Source: Treponema sp. | GTDB lineage: Bacteria > Spirochaetota > Spirochaetia > Treponematales > Treponemataceae | Length of the DNA: 64,000 bases | Direction of reading: 5' to 3' | Assembly (NCBI GenBank): GCA_017525605.1 | Contig: JAFXSM010000030.1 | Span: 124,001-188,000 of the forward strand | Shown: positions 18,317 to 26,748 of the stretch, piece by piece | How the letters are laid out: every line of letters begins with the position of its first letter | How positions within the stretch are numbered: position 1 is the stretch's first letter | Notes under the pieces: generated by a model | What the model was told of the DNA's origin: nothing | Database searches by the model: none | Seen by the model: only the letters and a program-made list of their open reading frames with translations | Translations under genes and position numbers: made by a program

Positions 18317-19327
18317 ATGAAAAAGATTTTGCATTTTGTTTCTGCGTTTTTAATTACATCAGTTCTTCTTTCGTCGTGCCAGATGAAAAAAGAAGCGACG
18401 ATGAAATTTCACACTGTAAAACTAAGGTTTGCCGAAAATCATGTCGGCACTACGCCTGCTGCATTGGCGGACAAAGAATTCGCTCGTCTTGTCGAAGAGA
18501 AAACTGCTGGGCGCGTCAGAATCGAAGTTGTGACTGGCGGCGCGCTCACGGAGACATCGGCAGAGGCAATCGAGGCTCTTAAAAACGGCGACATCGCATT
18601 CACCCGGATTTCTTCAACTCCGCTTGCGACTTACGTCCCGAAAATCAACGCGATTCAGCTTCCGTATCTCTACCGCTCTTCAAGCCACATGTGGAATGTG
18701 CTGAACGGCAAAGTCGGGCAGGAAATCTTGGGCGATGTCGAGAAGGCTGGAGTGGGGCTTGTCGGTCTTTGCTATTACGATGCCGGCTCAAGGAATTTCT
18801 ATTCGACAAAAGAAATCCGTTCCGTTTCGGACATGAAAGACCTTCGCGTCCGAGTTCAGGGCGGGCTTATGAACGATATGTGCAAGGCTCTCGGAGCTGT
18901 TCCCGTGACAGGAATCGAAATGTCGCTCGTCCGTGAGAACATCGAGAGCGGAAATATCGATGCCGCAGAAAACAACTGGCCGACGTACCAGTCCACAGGC
19001 GATTACACCGTGGCAAAATATTTCGTCCTCGACCAGCACACGCGCGTCCCGGAAATTGTCATCGCCTCGAAAAAAGTTCTCTCGTCGCTTCCTTCTGATG
19101 ACGTGAAGGCAATCGAGGAGGCCGCAAAACTCACCCAGGAATTCGAGATTGCAAAATGGAAGGAGATGGAAGCGAGTGCGGAGCGCATTGTCCGCGCGAA
19201 CGGCAACATGATAATCGACCTTCCTTCGCGCTCTCTCGAAGAATTCCAGAATGCGATGCAGCCCGTTTACGACAAGTACGCGAGCAATTTCGGCTACATA
19301 TTGAGAGAAATTCAGAACACGAAATAA
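18317..19327 (+). CDS. TRAP transporter solute-binding lipoprotein, DctP family
   Basis: 336 aa. Signal peptide with lipobox LLSSC (lipidated Cys21). The family core is clear: LRFAENHVGTTPAA...FARLVEEKTAGRV, then the carboxylate-binding region with VRVQGGLMNDMCKALGAVPV and the helix ...NIDAAENNWPTY. DctP proteins deliver C4-dicarboxylates or other organic acids to DctQM membrane subunits. No DctQ or DctM gene is adjacent, so this is an orphan; partners may be elsewhere, or it may serve the receptor encoded just upstream. The ATG at 18317 follows GAGG with 5-nt spacing; a TTG at 18299 is less likely. The next gene is an NSS symporter with its own promoter. Confidence 0.88.
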   Translation: MKKILHFVSAFLITSVLLSSCQMKKEATMKFHTVKLRFAENHVGTTPAALADKEFARLVEEKTAGRVRIEVVTGGALTETSAEAIEALKNGDIAFTRISSTPLATYVPKINAIQLPYLYRSSSHMWNVLNGKVGQEILGDVEKAGVGLVGLCYYDAGSRNFYSTKEIRSVSDMKDLRVRVQGGLMNDMCKALGAVPVTGIEMSLVRENIESGNIDAAENNWPTYQSTGDYTVAKYFVLDQHTRVPEIVIASKKVLSSLPSDDVKAIEEAAKLTQEFEIAKWKEMEASAERIVRANGNMIIDLPSRSLEEFQNAMQPVYDKYASNFGYILREIQNTK

Positions 19328-19356
19328 AAATAATCCCGAAAAATTTATATTTGTGA

Positions 19357-19362
19357 TATAGT
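19357..19362 (+). promoter_or_regulatory. -10 box of NSS symporter gene, leaderless arrangement
   Basis: TATAGT ends 7 nt before the ATG at 19370. There is no Shine-Dalgarno sequence and no good -35. Confidence 0.4.
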
Positions 19363-19369
19363 CTATTCC

Positions 19370-20743
19370 ATGAGTGAAAATGTTAACGGAGGGCGTGAGT
19401 CCCTCGGGAGCAGATTGGGTTTTCTGCTCATCAGCGCGGGTTGCGCTATCGGTATAGGAAATGTATGGAAATTTCCGTATTTGTGCGGTCAGAACGGCGG
19501 AGGAGCATTCGTTCTTCTGTATGTGTTCTTTCTCGTGATTCTCGGAATTCCTGTCATGACGATGGAATTTGCATTGGGACGTGCCTCACGGAAAAGTCCC
19601 GTCATGCTCTATCAGCAGCTTGAGAAGCCCGGCAGCAAATGGCATCTTCACGGCTACGTTGCGATGGCGGGTAACGTCATTTTGATGATGTTCTACACGA
19701 CCGTCGCAGGCTGGATGCTTTCCTATTTCGTCAAATCAATGCGCGGCGATTTCGTCGCTCTCTCAACAGACGCAGTTGCTGCCGAATTCACGTCGATGCT
19801 TTCTTCGCCACAGATGATGCTCATAGCTCTTGTCGTTGTCGTTGCGGTCGGAGCTTTCATCTGCATACTCGGACTTGAGGCCGGTGTCGAGCGCGTCTCG
19901 AAAGTGATGATGATTGCGCTCTTCGTGATTATGGTCGTTCTTGCAATCCACAGCGTCGTCATGGACGGCGGCAGCGAGGGGCTTTCGTTCTATCTTGTCC
20001 CGGATTTTTCCCGGATGAAAGAAATCGGCTTCTTGAATGTCACTGTTGCCGCAATGAACCAGGCGTTCTTCACGCTCAGCCTCGGAATGGGCTCCATGGC
20101 GATTTTCGGAAGCTACATCGACAAAAAGCGCGCGCTTTTGGGAGAGGCAGTTCACGTCGCGGTTCTGGACACGTTCGTCGCGATTGTCTCAGGTCTCATC
20201 ATCTTCCCTGCGTGCTTTGCATACGGAGTCCAGCCTGACAGCGGCCCGTCTCTCATCTTCATCACGTTGCCGAATATCTTCAACCACATGTCGCTCGGAC
20301 GCGTTTGGGGAAGCCTTTTCTTCCTGTTCATGACATTCGCGGCGTTCTCGACTGTCGTTGCCGTTTTCGAGACGATTATCGCGTGCACGATGGATCTTTT
20401 GAGGTGGAGCAGAAAAAAGGCGGGGCTCATCTGCGGAGTATCATTGTTCGTGCTTTCAGTTCCTTGCTCTCTCGGCTTCAATCTTCTTTCGTTCATTCAG
20501 CCGATGGGCGAGGGCAGCGGAATACTCGACCTTGAGGATTTCCTCGTGTCGAACCTGATTCTTCCGTGCGGCGCGCTCATCTTCATCATTTTCTGTACGT
20601 TCAGATTCGGCTGGGGCTGGGACAATTTCGTCCAGGAAGCAAATACCGGTCGCGGCCTGAAAGTCGCAAAGTGGATGCGCGGCTTTATGACATTCATCCT
20701 TCCGCTCATCGTCGGCGTGATTATCGTAATGGGATTGATTTAA
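19370..20743 (+). CDS. Sodium-dependent symporter, neurotransmitter:sodium symporter (NSS) family
   Basis: 457 aa with about 11-12 membrane segments. The NSS signature is in the first helix: CAIGIGNVWKFPYLCGQNGGGAF, the unwound segment that binds sodium and amino acid in LeuT-type proteins. Bacterial NSS members import amino acids such as tryptophan, leucine or tyrosine, or related amines. The length is close to the short 11-helix bacterial forms (MhsT-like). It follows the orphan TRAP binding protein by 42 nt but appears to have its own -10. A stem-loop follows the stop codon. The substrate is not predictable from sequence alone. Confidence 0.9.
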   Translation: MSENVNGGRESLGSRLGFLLISAGCAIGIGNVWKFPYLCGQNGGGAFVLLYVFFLVILGIPVMTMEFALGRASRKSPVMLYQQLEKPGSKWHLHGYVAMAGNVILMMFYTTVAGWMLSYFVKSMRGDFVALSTDAVAAEFTSMLSSPQMMLIALVVVVAVGAFICILGLEAGVERVSKVMMIALFVIMVVLAIHSVVMDGGSEGLSFYLVPDFSRMKEIGFLNVTVAAMNQAFFTLSLGMGSMAIFGSYIDKKRALLGEAVHVAVLDTFVAIVSGLIIFPACFAYGVQPDSGPSLIFITLPNIFNHMSLGRVWGSLFFLFMTFAAFSTVVAVFETIIACTMDLLRWSRKKAGLICGVSLFVLSVPCSLGFNLLSFIQPMGEGSGILDLEDFLVSNLILPCGALIFIIFCTFRFGWGWDNFVQEANTGRGLKVAKWMRGFMTFILPLIVGVIIVMGLI

Positions 20744-20759
20744 GGAAATCCAAACGGAG

Positions 20760-20810
20760 CAAGCGGATTTGTTCGATTTTACCAATCCGCTTGTTACTGA
20801 TAATTTTTTT
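20760..20810 (+). terminator. Stem-loop terminator after NSS symporter
   Basis: Ten-bp stem CAAGCGGATT (20760-20769) / AATCCGCTTG (20784-20793); a run of seven T occurs at 20804-20810, about 10 nt after the stem, so efficiency is uncertain. It separates the symporter from the nitrogenase-like operon. Confidence 0.55.
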
Positions 20811-20835
20811 CTATAAGTGCAATAAAAAAATAATA

Positions 20836-20865
20836 TTTTCCAAAGTTTTTTCATCTCTGTATAAA
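20836..20865 (+). promoter_or_regulatory. Possible promoter of nitrogenase-like operon
   Basis: TTTTCC (20836-20841), 18-nt spacer, TATAAA (20860-20865). The -35 is weak. No NifA-type upstream site or sigma-54 GG-N10-GC element was seen. Confidence 0.35.
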
Positions 20866-20899
20866 TAGACCAGTTCAGAAAAACGGAGGTGCAAAAAGT

Positions 20900-22363
20900 A
20901 TGGGACTGCCACTGCCAAAAAAAGTCGAGATTCGCGAAACTCGACTGCACACGATTCTCACGTACAACGGAGACGCAAAGGACTTGGGCAAGTCGTCGAA
21001 GGACAACAAGCTGAAAATCGGGAATTTCAAATTCAGCCAATGCGGAAACTGTCAGGAGGGCTGCGCTTTCATGCAGGTGTATTCCGTGCACGACGCCGCG
21101 GTCATCAGCCATTCGCCAATCGGATGCTACGCCAATGTCGCCGAGAGGTTCCTTGGAATGTCGAACGTCGCGCCCATTCGCGGAAAGACTTTCTTCAATC
21201 ATCATTCGCTCTGCACGAACATCCAGGAGTCGGACACGATTTACGGAGGCGCGAAAAAACTCCGCCATGCCGTTGGGGAGGCGTACAAAAGATACAACCC
21301 GAAAGTCATCTACATCACCACTTCCTGCGCTTCGGGCATCGTAGGCGATGATGTCCAGTCGGTCGCGGAGGAGATGAGCGAAGAGCTTGGCATTCCCGTG
21401 TTCGCCGTGGAATGCGAGGGCTTCAAATCTCGAATCTGGTCGACAGGGTTCGACGCCGCCTTCAACGGAATCCTGCAGACGGCATTGAAGCCGCCGAAGA
21501 AAAAGCAGAACGATTTGGTGAACATCTTCAACTTTTCGGGGGTGGACTCGTTCACGCCGCTTCTGAAGACAATCGGTCTCCGCCCGAACTATCTTGTGGA
21601 GACCCGTTCCGTCGATGAGATTTCACAGATGGCGGAGGCCGCCTGCACAGCGACAATCTGCGAGACTCTCGCGACATTCGTGGGCGACCGCCTTGAAAAA
21701 CTCTACGGAGTTCCGCAGGTCATCTCACCTCCGCCTTACGGAATCACATGGACAGACAGGTGGCTTCGCGCCGTCGCGTCGTTCACCGGAAAATACAGCA
21801 TCGTCGAGGACGCGATAAGGAAAGAGCACGCTAGAATCTGGCCTGAGCTTGAGCGTCTGAGGAATTTCTTCAAGGGCAAGAAGGTCTACATTTTTTCAGG
21901 CGCCGCCTACGCGCACAACATGGCGAGCGTCTGCCACGATTTGGGGCTCGAGGTGATTGGAATCACGACCTACCACCACGACCAGAACTACGACACAAAG
22001 GACATCAACACCGTGAAATTCATGACGGACACAATCGGAAATGTCCCGAACTACACAATCTGCAACAAGCAGCCGTATCAGGTCATCAAATTCCTTTCAA
22101 AACTCGATCCTGACTTTCTCATCGTCCGCCATCAGGCTCTCACCGTTCTCGGCTACAAGCTCGGCATTCCTTCGATTATGGAAGGAGATTCGAACAAGTG
22201 CGTGGGCTATGACGGAATCATCGAACTCGGCCAGAGGATACAGAAAATCCTGAAGACGAGAAAACTCTACAAGAACATCGCGAGCCATGTGGAATTTCCG
22301 TACACGGACTGGTGGCTCGATGAAAAGACAGACGCGTTCCATTTTGTAGGAGGTGCAAAATGA
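20900..22363 (+). CDS. Nitrogenase component 1-like protein, NifD-like subunit
   Basis: 487 aa, related to NifD/NifE and other nitrogenase-like alpha subunits. Three Cys align with the P-cluster ligands of NifD: Cys55 (in CGNCQEGC), Cys76 (SPIGC) and Cys143 (TTSCASGIVGDDV). Cys254 (ATICETLATFVGDRLEKLYG) aligns with the cofactor ligand Cys275. The cofactor His442 is not kept: the motif NKCVGYDG has Val435 at that place with Cys434 beside it. Extra Cys at 48, 51 and 105 are unusual. It is therefore probably not a true nitrogenase but a nitrogenase-like reductase subunit; the substrate is unknown. A strong GGAGGTG precedes the ATG. It overlaps the next gene by 4 nt (ATGA), so the two subunits are translationally coupled. 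No NifH, NifB or NifE/N gene is in the window. Confidence 0.85.
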   Translation: MGLPLPKKVEIRETRLHTILTYNGDAKDLGKSSKDNKLKIGNFKFSQCGNCQEGCAFMQVYSVHDAAVISHSPIGCYANVAERFLGMSNVAPIRGKTFFNHHSLCTNIQESDTIYGGAKKLRHAVGEAYKRYNPKVIYITTSCASGIVGDDVQSVAEEMSEELGIPVFAVECEGFKSRIWSTGFDAAFNGILQTALKPPKKKQNDLVNIFNFSGVDSFTPLLKTIGLRPNYLVETRSVDEISQMAEAACTATICETLATFVGDRLEKLYGVPQVISPPPYGITWTDRWLRAVASFTGKYSIVEDAIRKEHARIWPELERLRNFFKGKKVYIFSGAAYAHNMASVCHDLGLEVIGITTYHHDQNYDTKDINTVKFMTDTIGNVPNYTICNKQPYQVIKFLSKLDPDFLIVRHQALTVLGYKLGIPSIMEGDSNKCVGYDGIIELGQRIQKILKTRKLYKNIASHVEFPYTDWWLDEKTDAFHFVGGAK

Positions 22364-23715
22364 ATCCAGAGATTTCACAACCGCGCTACACATGCGCGCT
22401 CGGCGCACAGGCGACAGTGCTCGCCATTCCCCATGCGGTTCCCGTCGTCCATGCGGGACCCGGCTGTTCTTCGATTGTCTCGGCTTTTTCCAAGCTTGGC
22501 CACCACGGAGAGTCCTATGCCGGCGGAAACCAGGTCCCGTCCACGAACGCCACCGAGACCGATGTCGTCTTTGGAGGCGAGAAGAGCCTGAGGAGCGAGA
22601 TAGACGGCGCGCTCCAGATAATGAAGGGGGACTTGTTCGTCGCTCTTTCGGGCTGCACTGCAGGAATCATCGGGGACAACACTGTGGAGATTGCTAGGGA
22701 ATTTGCCGAGCGGGGGTTCCCGGTTGTCGGTGCCGAAACACCAGGCTTCAAGGGCAGCGCGTACAACGGCCACGAGATTGTCGTGAAGGCGATAATAGAC
22801 CAGTTCGTGGGGGATGCCGAGCCTCAAGTGCAGAATGGGCTTGTGAACGTGTTCGCCGATGTTCCTTCCCAGAATCCGTTCTGGCGCGGTGACTTCCAGA
22901 AGCTCAAGGAGCTGCTCGAAAAAATCGGTCTCAAAGTGAACATCCTTTTCGGCGTGATTTCGGAAGGCGTCTCCGAATGGAAGAACATTCCGAACGCCCA
23001 GTTCAACCTTCTCGTCTCTCCGTGGGTCGGCCTTGAGATAGTCGAGCACTTGAAGAAGAAATACGGCACGCCCTTCCTCCATTATCCGATTCTTCCTGTC
23101 GGGGGAGCGGAGTCGAGCCGCTTCCTCCGCGAAGTCGGAAAATTCGCCGGCTTGAGCGAGAGCTTTGTGGAAGAGGTCGTAAAAAGAGAGGAGAAAATCT
23201 ACTACGAATATTTCGTGGACACTGCCGACTTCTTCTCCTCATTGCAGAACAACCTTCCGTACGAGCTTTTCGTCACGGGCGACAGCCTGTCGTCGTTCGG
23301 AGTCACGAAGTACCTTGAGAACGAAGTCGGCTTCATCCCGAACGCCGTGTTCGTGACCGACAACCCGAACCAGAAGAACGAGACAGAGCTTTTGAAGATT
23401 TTCGCGTCCGAATTTCCTGAATACAAGGACAATCTGTTCTTCGAGGTGGATTCTGAAATCATACGGAAGAAAATCGAGCCGGAACTGGCGAAGACGAACC
23501 GCGCCCTCGTTCTCGGAAGCGACTGGGAGAAGGGCTACACGAAGGCGAGTGGAAACCTCTTTCAATATTTCTCGGCTCCAGTAAACCAGCAGCTCGTCAT
23601 CTCAAAAAGCTATGTGGGGTACGAGGGAGGGCTTCACCTCCTTGAGGACATCTACAACACGCTCTTCGAGGGAAAGACGATTACGAACCAGACATACCAG
23701 GCGAAGCTCGCTTGA
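22360..23715 (+). CDS. Nitrogenase component 1-like protein, NifK-like subunit
   Basis: 451 aa. The three P-cluster Cys positions of NifK are kept: Cys12 (RYTCALGA), Cys36 (HAGPGCSS) and Cys99 (SGCTAGIIGDN). The N-terminus is very short before the first Cys, as in many nitrogenase-like beta subunits and unlike long NifK. FGGEKSLRSEI matches the conserved FGGxxxL region. With the upstream NifD-like subunit it should form an alpha2beta2 protein holding an interface Fe-S cluster with six Cys ligands, more like Nif or methylthio-alkane reductase than the protochlorophyllide enzyme. The start overlaps the previous stop (ATGA) and is preceded by TAGGAGGT. Electron donor and substrate are not encoded here. 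Confidence 0.85.
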   Translation: MNPEISQPRYTCALGAQATVLAIPHAVPVVHAGPGCSSIVSAFSKLGHHGESYAGGNQVPSTNATETDVVFGGEKSLRSEIDGALQIMKGDLFVALSGCTAGIIGDNTVEIAREFAERGFPVVGAETPGFKGSAYNGHEIVVKAIIDQFVGDAEPQVQNGLVNVFADVPSQNPFWRGDFQKLKELLEKIGLKVNILFGVISEGVSEWKNIPNAQFNLLVSPWVGLEIVEHLKKKYGTPFLHYPILPVGGAESSRFLREVGKFAGLSESFVEEVVKREEKIYYEYFVDTADFFSSLQNNLPYELFVTGDSLSSFGVTKYLENEVGFIPNAVFVTDNPNQKNETELLKIFASEFPEYKDNLFFEVDSEIIRKKIEPELAKTNRALVLGSDWEKGYTKASGNLFQYFSAPVNQQLVISKSYVGYEGGLHLLEDIYNTLFEGKTITNQTYQAKLA

Positions 23716-23736
23716 AAAATCCAGGAGGTACAGCTT

Positions 23737-24846
23737 ATGGGAAAAAAACTGAAACAGTCTTTGCTCTTCATTTCGATTTCGTTTTTTGCGATTCTTGCGT
23801 TCTCTTGCAGGGGAAAAAATGCCGAGTCCAGCGCGGATACAAAATCGGAGTCTCTCCGCACCCTCACGTTCGCAAAAGGCGCTTCCGGCCACGCCTTGAA
23901 CCCGCTCTTTGAGCTTGGAAAACGCTACTATTCGGAATACGGCCTGAGCGTGAACGTCGTTCCGTTGGAGCGCGAGCAGATTTTCGAGTCCGAGAGCATA
24001 GGGAAGGTGGACGGAGCGTACAACGATTTGGCGTTCCCCTTGAAGTTCGGAGCGACCGAGGGAAACATCGTGATTTACGGCGGCGCGATGAACGGTGGCA
24101 TGGCTTTGCTCGCGAACCCTGATGTGGCGAAAAAGGTTGCCGACATAAAGAATCCAGCGAACTGGAAGGGATTGACCATAGTAACTCCGCCTTTCTCCAT
24201 CGGCGAGATAATCTCCAAGGCCGCTCTGAGAAACGTAAACCTTGAGCCTGAAGTCGACGTCAAGTACAAGTTTATACCGGGGAGTGCGGAGCAGCTCTCC
24301 GCCGTGCAGAAGGGTAACGCCGACATCGTAGTCATAAGCCCGGATTATGTGGAGACAGGAATCAACATGGGGCTTGAGTATCTCTTTCCGCTCGTCGCTC
24401 TGGAAAAAGACTATGTGTGCTGCCGCCAGACCGCGAACGTCGATAAATTCAACGCGGAGAAGGAGTCCTACAAGCGGCTTTTGAAGGCGCATATCCGGGC
24501 GTACAAGGACTACAAGACAGGCGACAAGAAAGCCCTGGTGAAAGAGATGTCCAAGACGTCCGGCGTTGACGAGGACTGGATTTACGATTTCCTCTACGAC
24601 ACCGACAAGACACAGGGCCGCTCGCACAATCCTGACCCGAACTTCAACGGAAGCCTTGCCGTGTATGAGACTCTGAACCTCGGCCGTCCATTGCAGGAAT
24701 TCTTCAACATTGACGTGTACGCTTCCGCCCTCTCGGAAATCATGGCGGACTATCCTTCCGAGCCTTTCTACAAAGAGATGTGGACCTTCTTCATAAGCCA
24801 CAACGACAGATATCCGTCTTTCGCGTACAGTCAGCTTGGAGCATGA
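23737..24846 (+). CDS. ABC transporter solute-binding lipoprotein (NMT1/SsuA/TauA-like)
   Basis: 369 aa. Lipoprotein signal with lipobox LAFSC (Cys24). The mature part has the type seen in the NitT/TauT/SsuA/ThiY cluster: LTFAKGASGHALNPLFELGKRY..YGLSVNVVPLE, DGAYNDLAFPLKFGA, then a permuted second lobe with PPFSIGEIISKAALRN. Such proteins bind small sulfonates, nitrate, pyrimidines or similar compounds. It starts 21 nt after the NifK-like stop with a perfect AGGAGGT, and a strong terminator follows, so it belongs to the same three-gene operon. No permease or ATPase is adjacent; those must be shared or elsewhere. The context suggests it captures the substrate, or a precursor, of the nitrogenase-like enzyme. 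Confidence 0.85.
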   Translation: MGKKLKQSLLFISISFFAILAFSCRGKNAESSADTKSESLRTLTFAKGASGHALNPLFELGKRYYSEYGLSVNVVPLEREQIFESESIGKVDGAYNDLAFPLKFGATEGNIVIYGGAMNGGMALLANPDVAKKVADIKNPANWKGLTIVTPPFSIGEIISKAALRNVNLEPEVDVKYKFIPGSAEQLSAVQKGNADIVVISPDYVETGINMGLEYLFPLVALEKDYVCCRQTANVDKFNAEKESYKRLLKAHIRAYKDYKTGDKKALVKEMSKTSGVDEDWIYDFLYDTDKTQGRSHNPDPNFNGSLAVYETLNLGRPLQEFFNIDVYASALSEIMADYPSEPFYKEMWTFFISHNDRYPSFAYSQLGA

Positions 24847-24883
24847 TTAAAAAAATGAGGAGAAAACGGATTTCCACACCGTA

Positions 24884-24927
24884 CAAAAAAAATCCCGGCG
24901 GAAAATCAACTTCCGTCGGGATTTTTT
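24884..24927. terminator. Bidirectional terminator between nitrogenase-like operon and ackA
   Basis: Long stem AAAAAATCCCGGCGGAA / TTCCGTCGGGATTTTTT (one G-T pair) with a 9-nt loop and T-runs on both strands; it serves two convergent genes. Confidence 0.9.
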
Positions 24928-24947
24928 CGTTTGAGTCTTAGGAAAAA

Positions 24948-26288
24948 CTATGGGCGAACGACGATGTCTGCAAGCTCAGGATGCTTTTCGATGTCCTTCT
25001 TGAGACCTTCCTCGCGTGCCTTGTTCCTGTATGCAGGATCCTGGAAAGAATACTTGATTTTTGTGTGAACGTCGTAAGTTCCTTCCATAATCTTTACAGC
25101 ATCTTCTGTCATGACAAGCTCTTCGTCTGTCGGGATGACGAAAATCTTGACTTTCGAGTCGTCAGCCGAGATGCAAGTCTCCGCGTTTCCAGTGTTGGAA
25201 GCTTCGTTCTTTTTCGGGTCAATCTTGATTCCGAGGTGCTCAAGTCCTTCGAGAGACTTTCCGCGGATGAGTGCCGAGTGCTCGCCGACACCTGCTGTGA
25301 ATACGATAGCGTCGATTGGTCCGATTGCTGCAAGGTATGCACCGAAATACTTCTTGAGTCTGTAGCATTCCATGTCAACGCCGAGCTGTGCGTCCGGATT
25401 CCCCTTCCCGGCTGCGTCTGCGATGTCGCGGCGGTCAGAAGAAAGACCTGTGAGACCGAGCAAGCCAGATTTCTTGTTCAATGCGTTGTCCATCTCGTCA
25501 GCAGACATTCCAGTCTGGCGCATGATGTAGAACGGAAGAGCGCAGTCCATGTCGCCTGAGCGAGTTCCCATCACGAGACCTTCGAGCGGAGTGATACCCA
25601 TTGAAGTGTCGTAGCAGCAGCCGTTCTTCACAGCGCACATTGAAGCACCGTTTCCGACGTGAGCGATGATGATGTTCGTGTCCTTCGGCTCTTTGTGGAG
25701 GAGAAGAGAAGCGCGTTTTGCAGTGTAGAGGAATGATGTTCCGTGGAATCCGTAGCGGCGTGCACCGTACTTCTCATACCACTCTTTCGGAATTGCATAG
25801 CGGAATGAAGCTGGTGGCATTGTCTGATGCCAAGCTGTGTCCATAACTGCAACGTGCGGAACGTTTGGGAGAACTTTCTGCGCAGCTTCGATACCCATGA
25901 TGTTTGCTGGCATGTGGAGCGGGCCGAGTCCCATGATTTCCGGTGACTTGAATGTTGCGAGTACTTCCGGTGTGACTTTCACTGATTTCGTGAACTTGTC
26001 TCCGCCGTGGAGAACGCGGTGACCGACAGCTCCGATTTCCTTCATGTCAGAAATAACGCCGTGCTCTTTGTCCGTGATTGCGTTCAAGATAAGTTCGATT
26101 GCTTCTTTGTGTGTCGGGCATGGAGACTCAAGATAGAACTTGTCCTTTCCCTTTGCCTTGTGTGTGATGCATGAGCCCGGTGCTGTAACGCGCTCAACAA
26201 CACCAGTTGCGAGAACGTCCTTGTTGTCCCAGTCATAAACCTGATACTTTGCAGATGACGAACCGCAGTTCAAAGTCAAAATAACCAT
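24948..26288 (-). CDS. ackA: Acetate kinase
   Basis: 446 aa, slightly longer than the usual ~400 because of insertions near the C-terminus. N-terminal phosphate-binding motif [18 protein letters not shown], catalytic region [21 protein letters not shown], and the family signature [15 protein letters not shown] are all present, as are [12 protein letters not shown] and [10 protein letters not shown]. The enzyme makes ATP and acetate from acetyl phosphate in the cytosol, a main energy step in fermentation. The phosphotransacetylase gene is not in the window. TAGGAGAT lies before the ATG, and a TATAAT is present about 45 nt upstream (reverse, 26337-26332). Confidence 0.97.
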   Translation of the reverse strand: MVILTLNCGSSSAKYQVYDWDNKDVLATGVVERVTAPGSCITHKAKGKDKFYLESPCPTHKEAIELILNAITDKEHGVISDMKEIGAVGHRVLHGGDKFTKSVKVTPEVLATFKSPEIMGLGPLHMPANIMGIEAAQKVLPNVPHVAVMDTAWHQTMPPASFRYAIPKEWYEKYGARRYGFHGTSFLYTAKRASLLLHKEPKDTNIIIAHVGNGASMCAVKNGCCYDTSMGITPLEGLVMGTRSGDMDCALPFYIMRQTGMSADEMDNALNKKSGLLGLTGLSSDRRDIADAAGKGNPDAQLGVDMECYRLKKYFGAYLAAIGPIDAIVFTAGVGEHSALIRGKSLEGLEHLGIKIDPKKNEASNTGNAETCISADDSKVKIFVIPTDEELVMTEDAVKIMEGTYDVHTKIKYSFQDPAYRNKAREEGLKKDIEKHPELADIVVRP

Positions 26289-26414
26289 TTGTATCTCCTA
26301 AGAATAAAAAAAGTTGAAAAAAATTTCTGAAATTATATTCCGATTATGTGCCAAAATCTAGTTGGAGAAATTGGGGAGGAGGAAGAAGGCAACAGAGACT
26401 CTATTCGCAGAACT

Positions 26415-26450
26415 GAAAAAAGGGGAAATTTCTGCTGCAAAAACTCCCCT
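26415..26450 (-). terminator. Terminator of azlCD
   Basis: On the minus strand AGGGGA (26450-26445) pairs with TCCCCT (26426-26421), followed by a T-run. The first arm includes part of the azlD stop codon. Short stem, long loop. The rest of the 26289-26448 gap holds the ackA promoter and nothing else recognised. Confidence 0.5.
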
Positions 26451-26748
26451 ACACAAAAAACTCCGCGATTCCCACAACCGCGCAGCATGAAATCGCCACT
26501 GCGAAAAGCCCCAGGTTCAGGTACGAGAGGACTATTCCGACCGCGAATGCGATGATGCCGGAAACTTGCGACTGCGTGTCGTTCATTATCGACGGGAATG
26601 TCATGACGGAGAGCGTCACATACGGAACGTAATGCAGGAACGACTTTATGAACCTGTTTTTAATCGGCTTTCGGATCAATGTAAGCGGAAGAACTCTGAT
26701 GAGATACGAAACTCCCCATGCGATGAAAATATAGAAGAAAGTTTTCAT
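26449..26748 (-). CDS. azlD: Branched-chain amino acid exporter small subunit AzlD
   Basis: 99 aa with four hydrophobic segments and the AzlD family start (AWGVSYLIRVLPLTLIRKPI, then FLHYVPYVTLSVMTFPSI). AzlD is the small partner of AzlC in LIV-E-type exporters of branched-chain amino acids. The length is normal for the family. It overlaps azlC by 4 nt, the common arrangement for this pair. The last gene of the unit. Confidence 0.9.
   Translation of the reverse strand: MKTFFYIFIAWGVSYLIRVLPLTLIRKPIKNRFIKSFLHYVPYVTLSVMTFPSIMNDTQSQVSGIIAFAVGIVLSYLNLGLFAVAISCCAVVGIAEFFV

Noticed and set aside
20456-21268. A 270-codon minus-strand open frame across the NSS and NifD-like junction
   Set aside because: It spans a terminator and promoter region of real genes and has His/Arg-rich non-protein-like composition.
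20900-23715. Annotation as nifDK with nitrogen fixation
   Set aside because: The cofactor His is missing, and no nifH, nifB, nifE or nifN is in the window; the Cys pattern alone does not support dinitrogen reduction.
23602-24801. A 399-codon minus-strand open frame across the binding-protein gene
   Set aside because: It is antisense to a well-supported lipoprotein gene, has no ribosome site and no recognisable domain.
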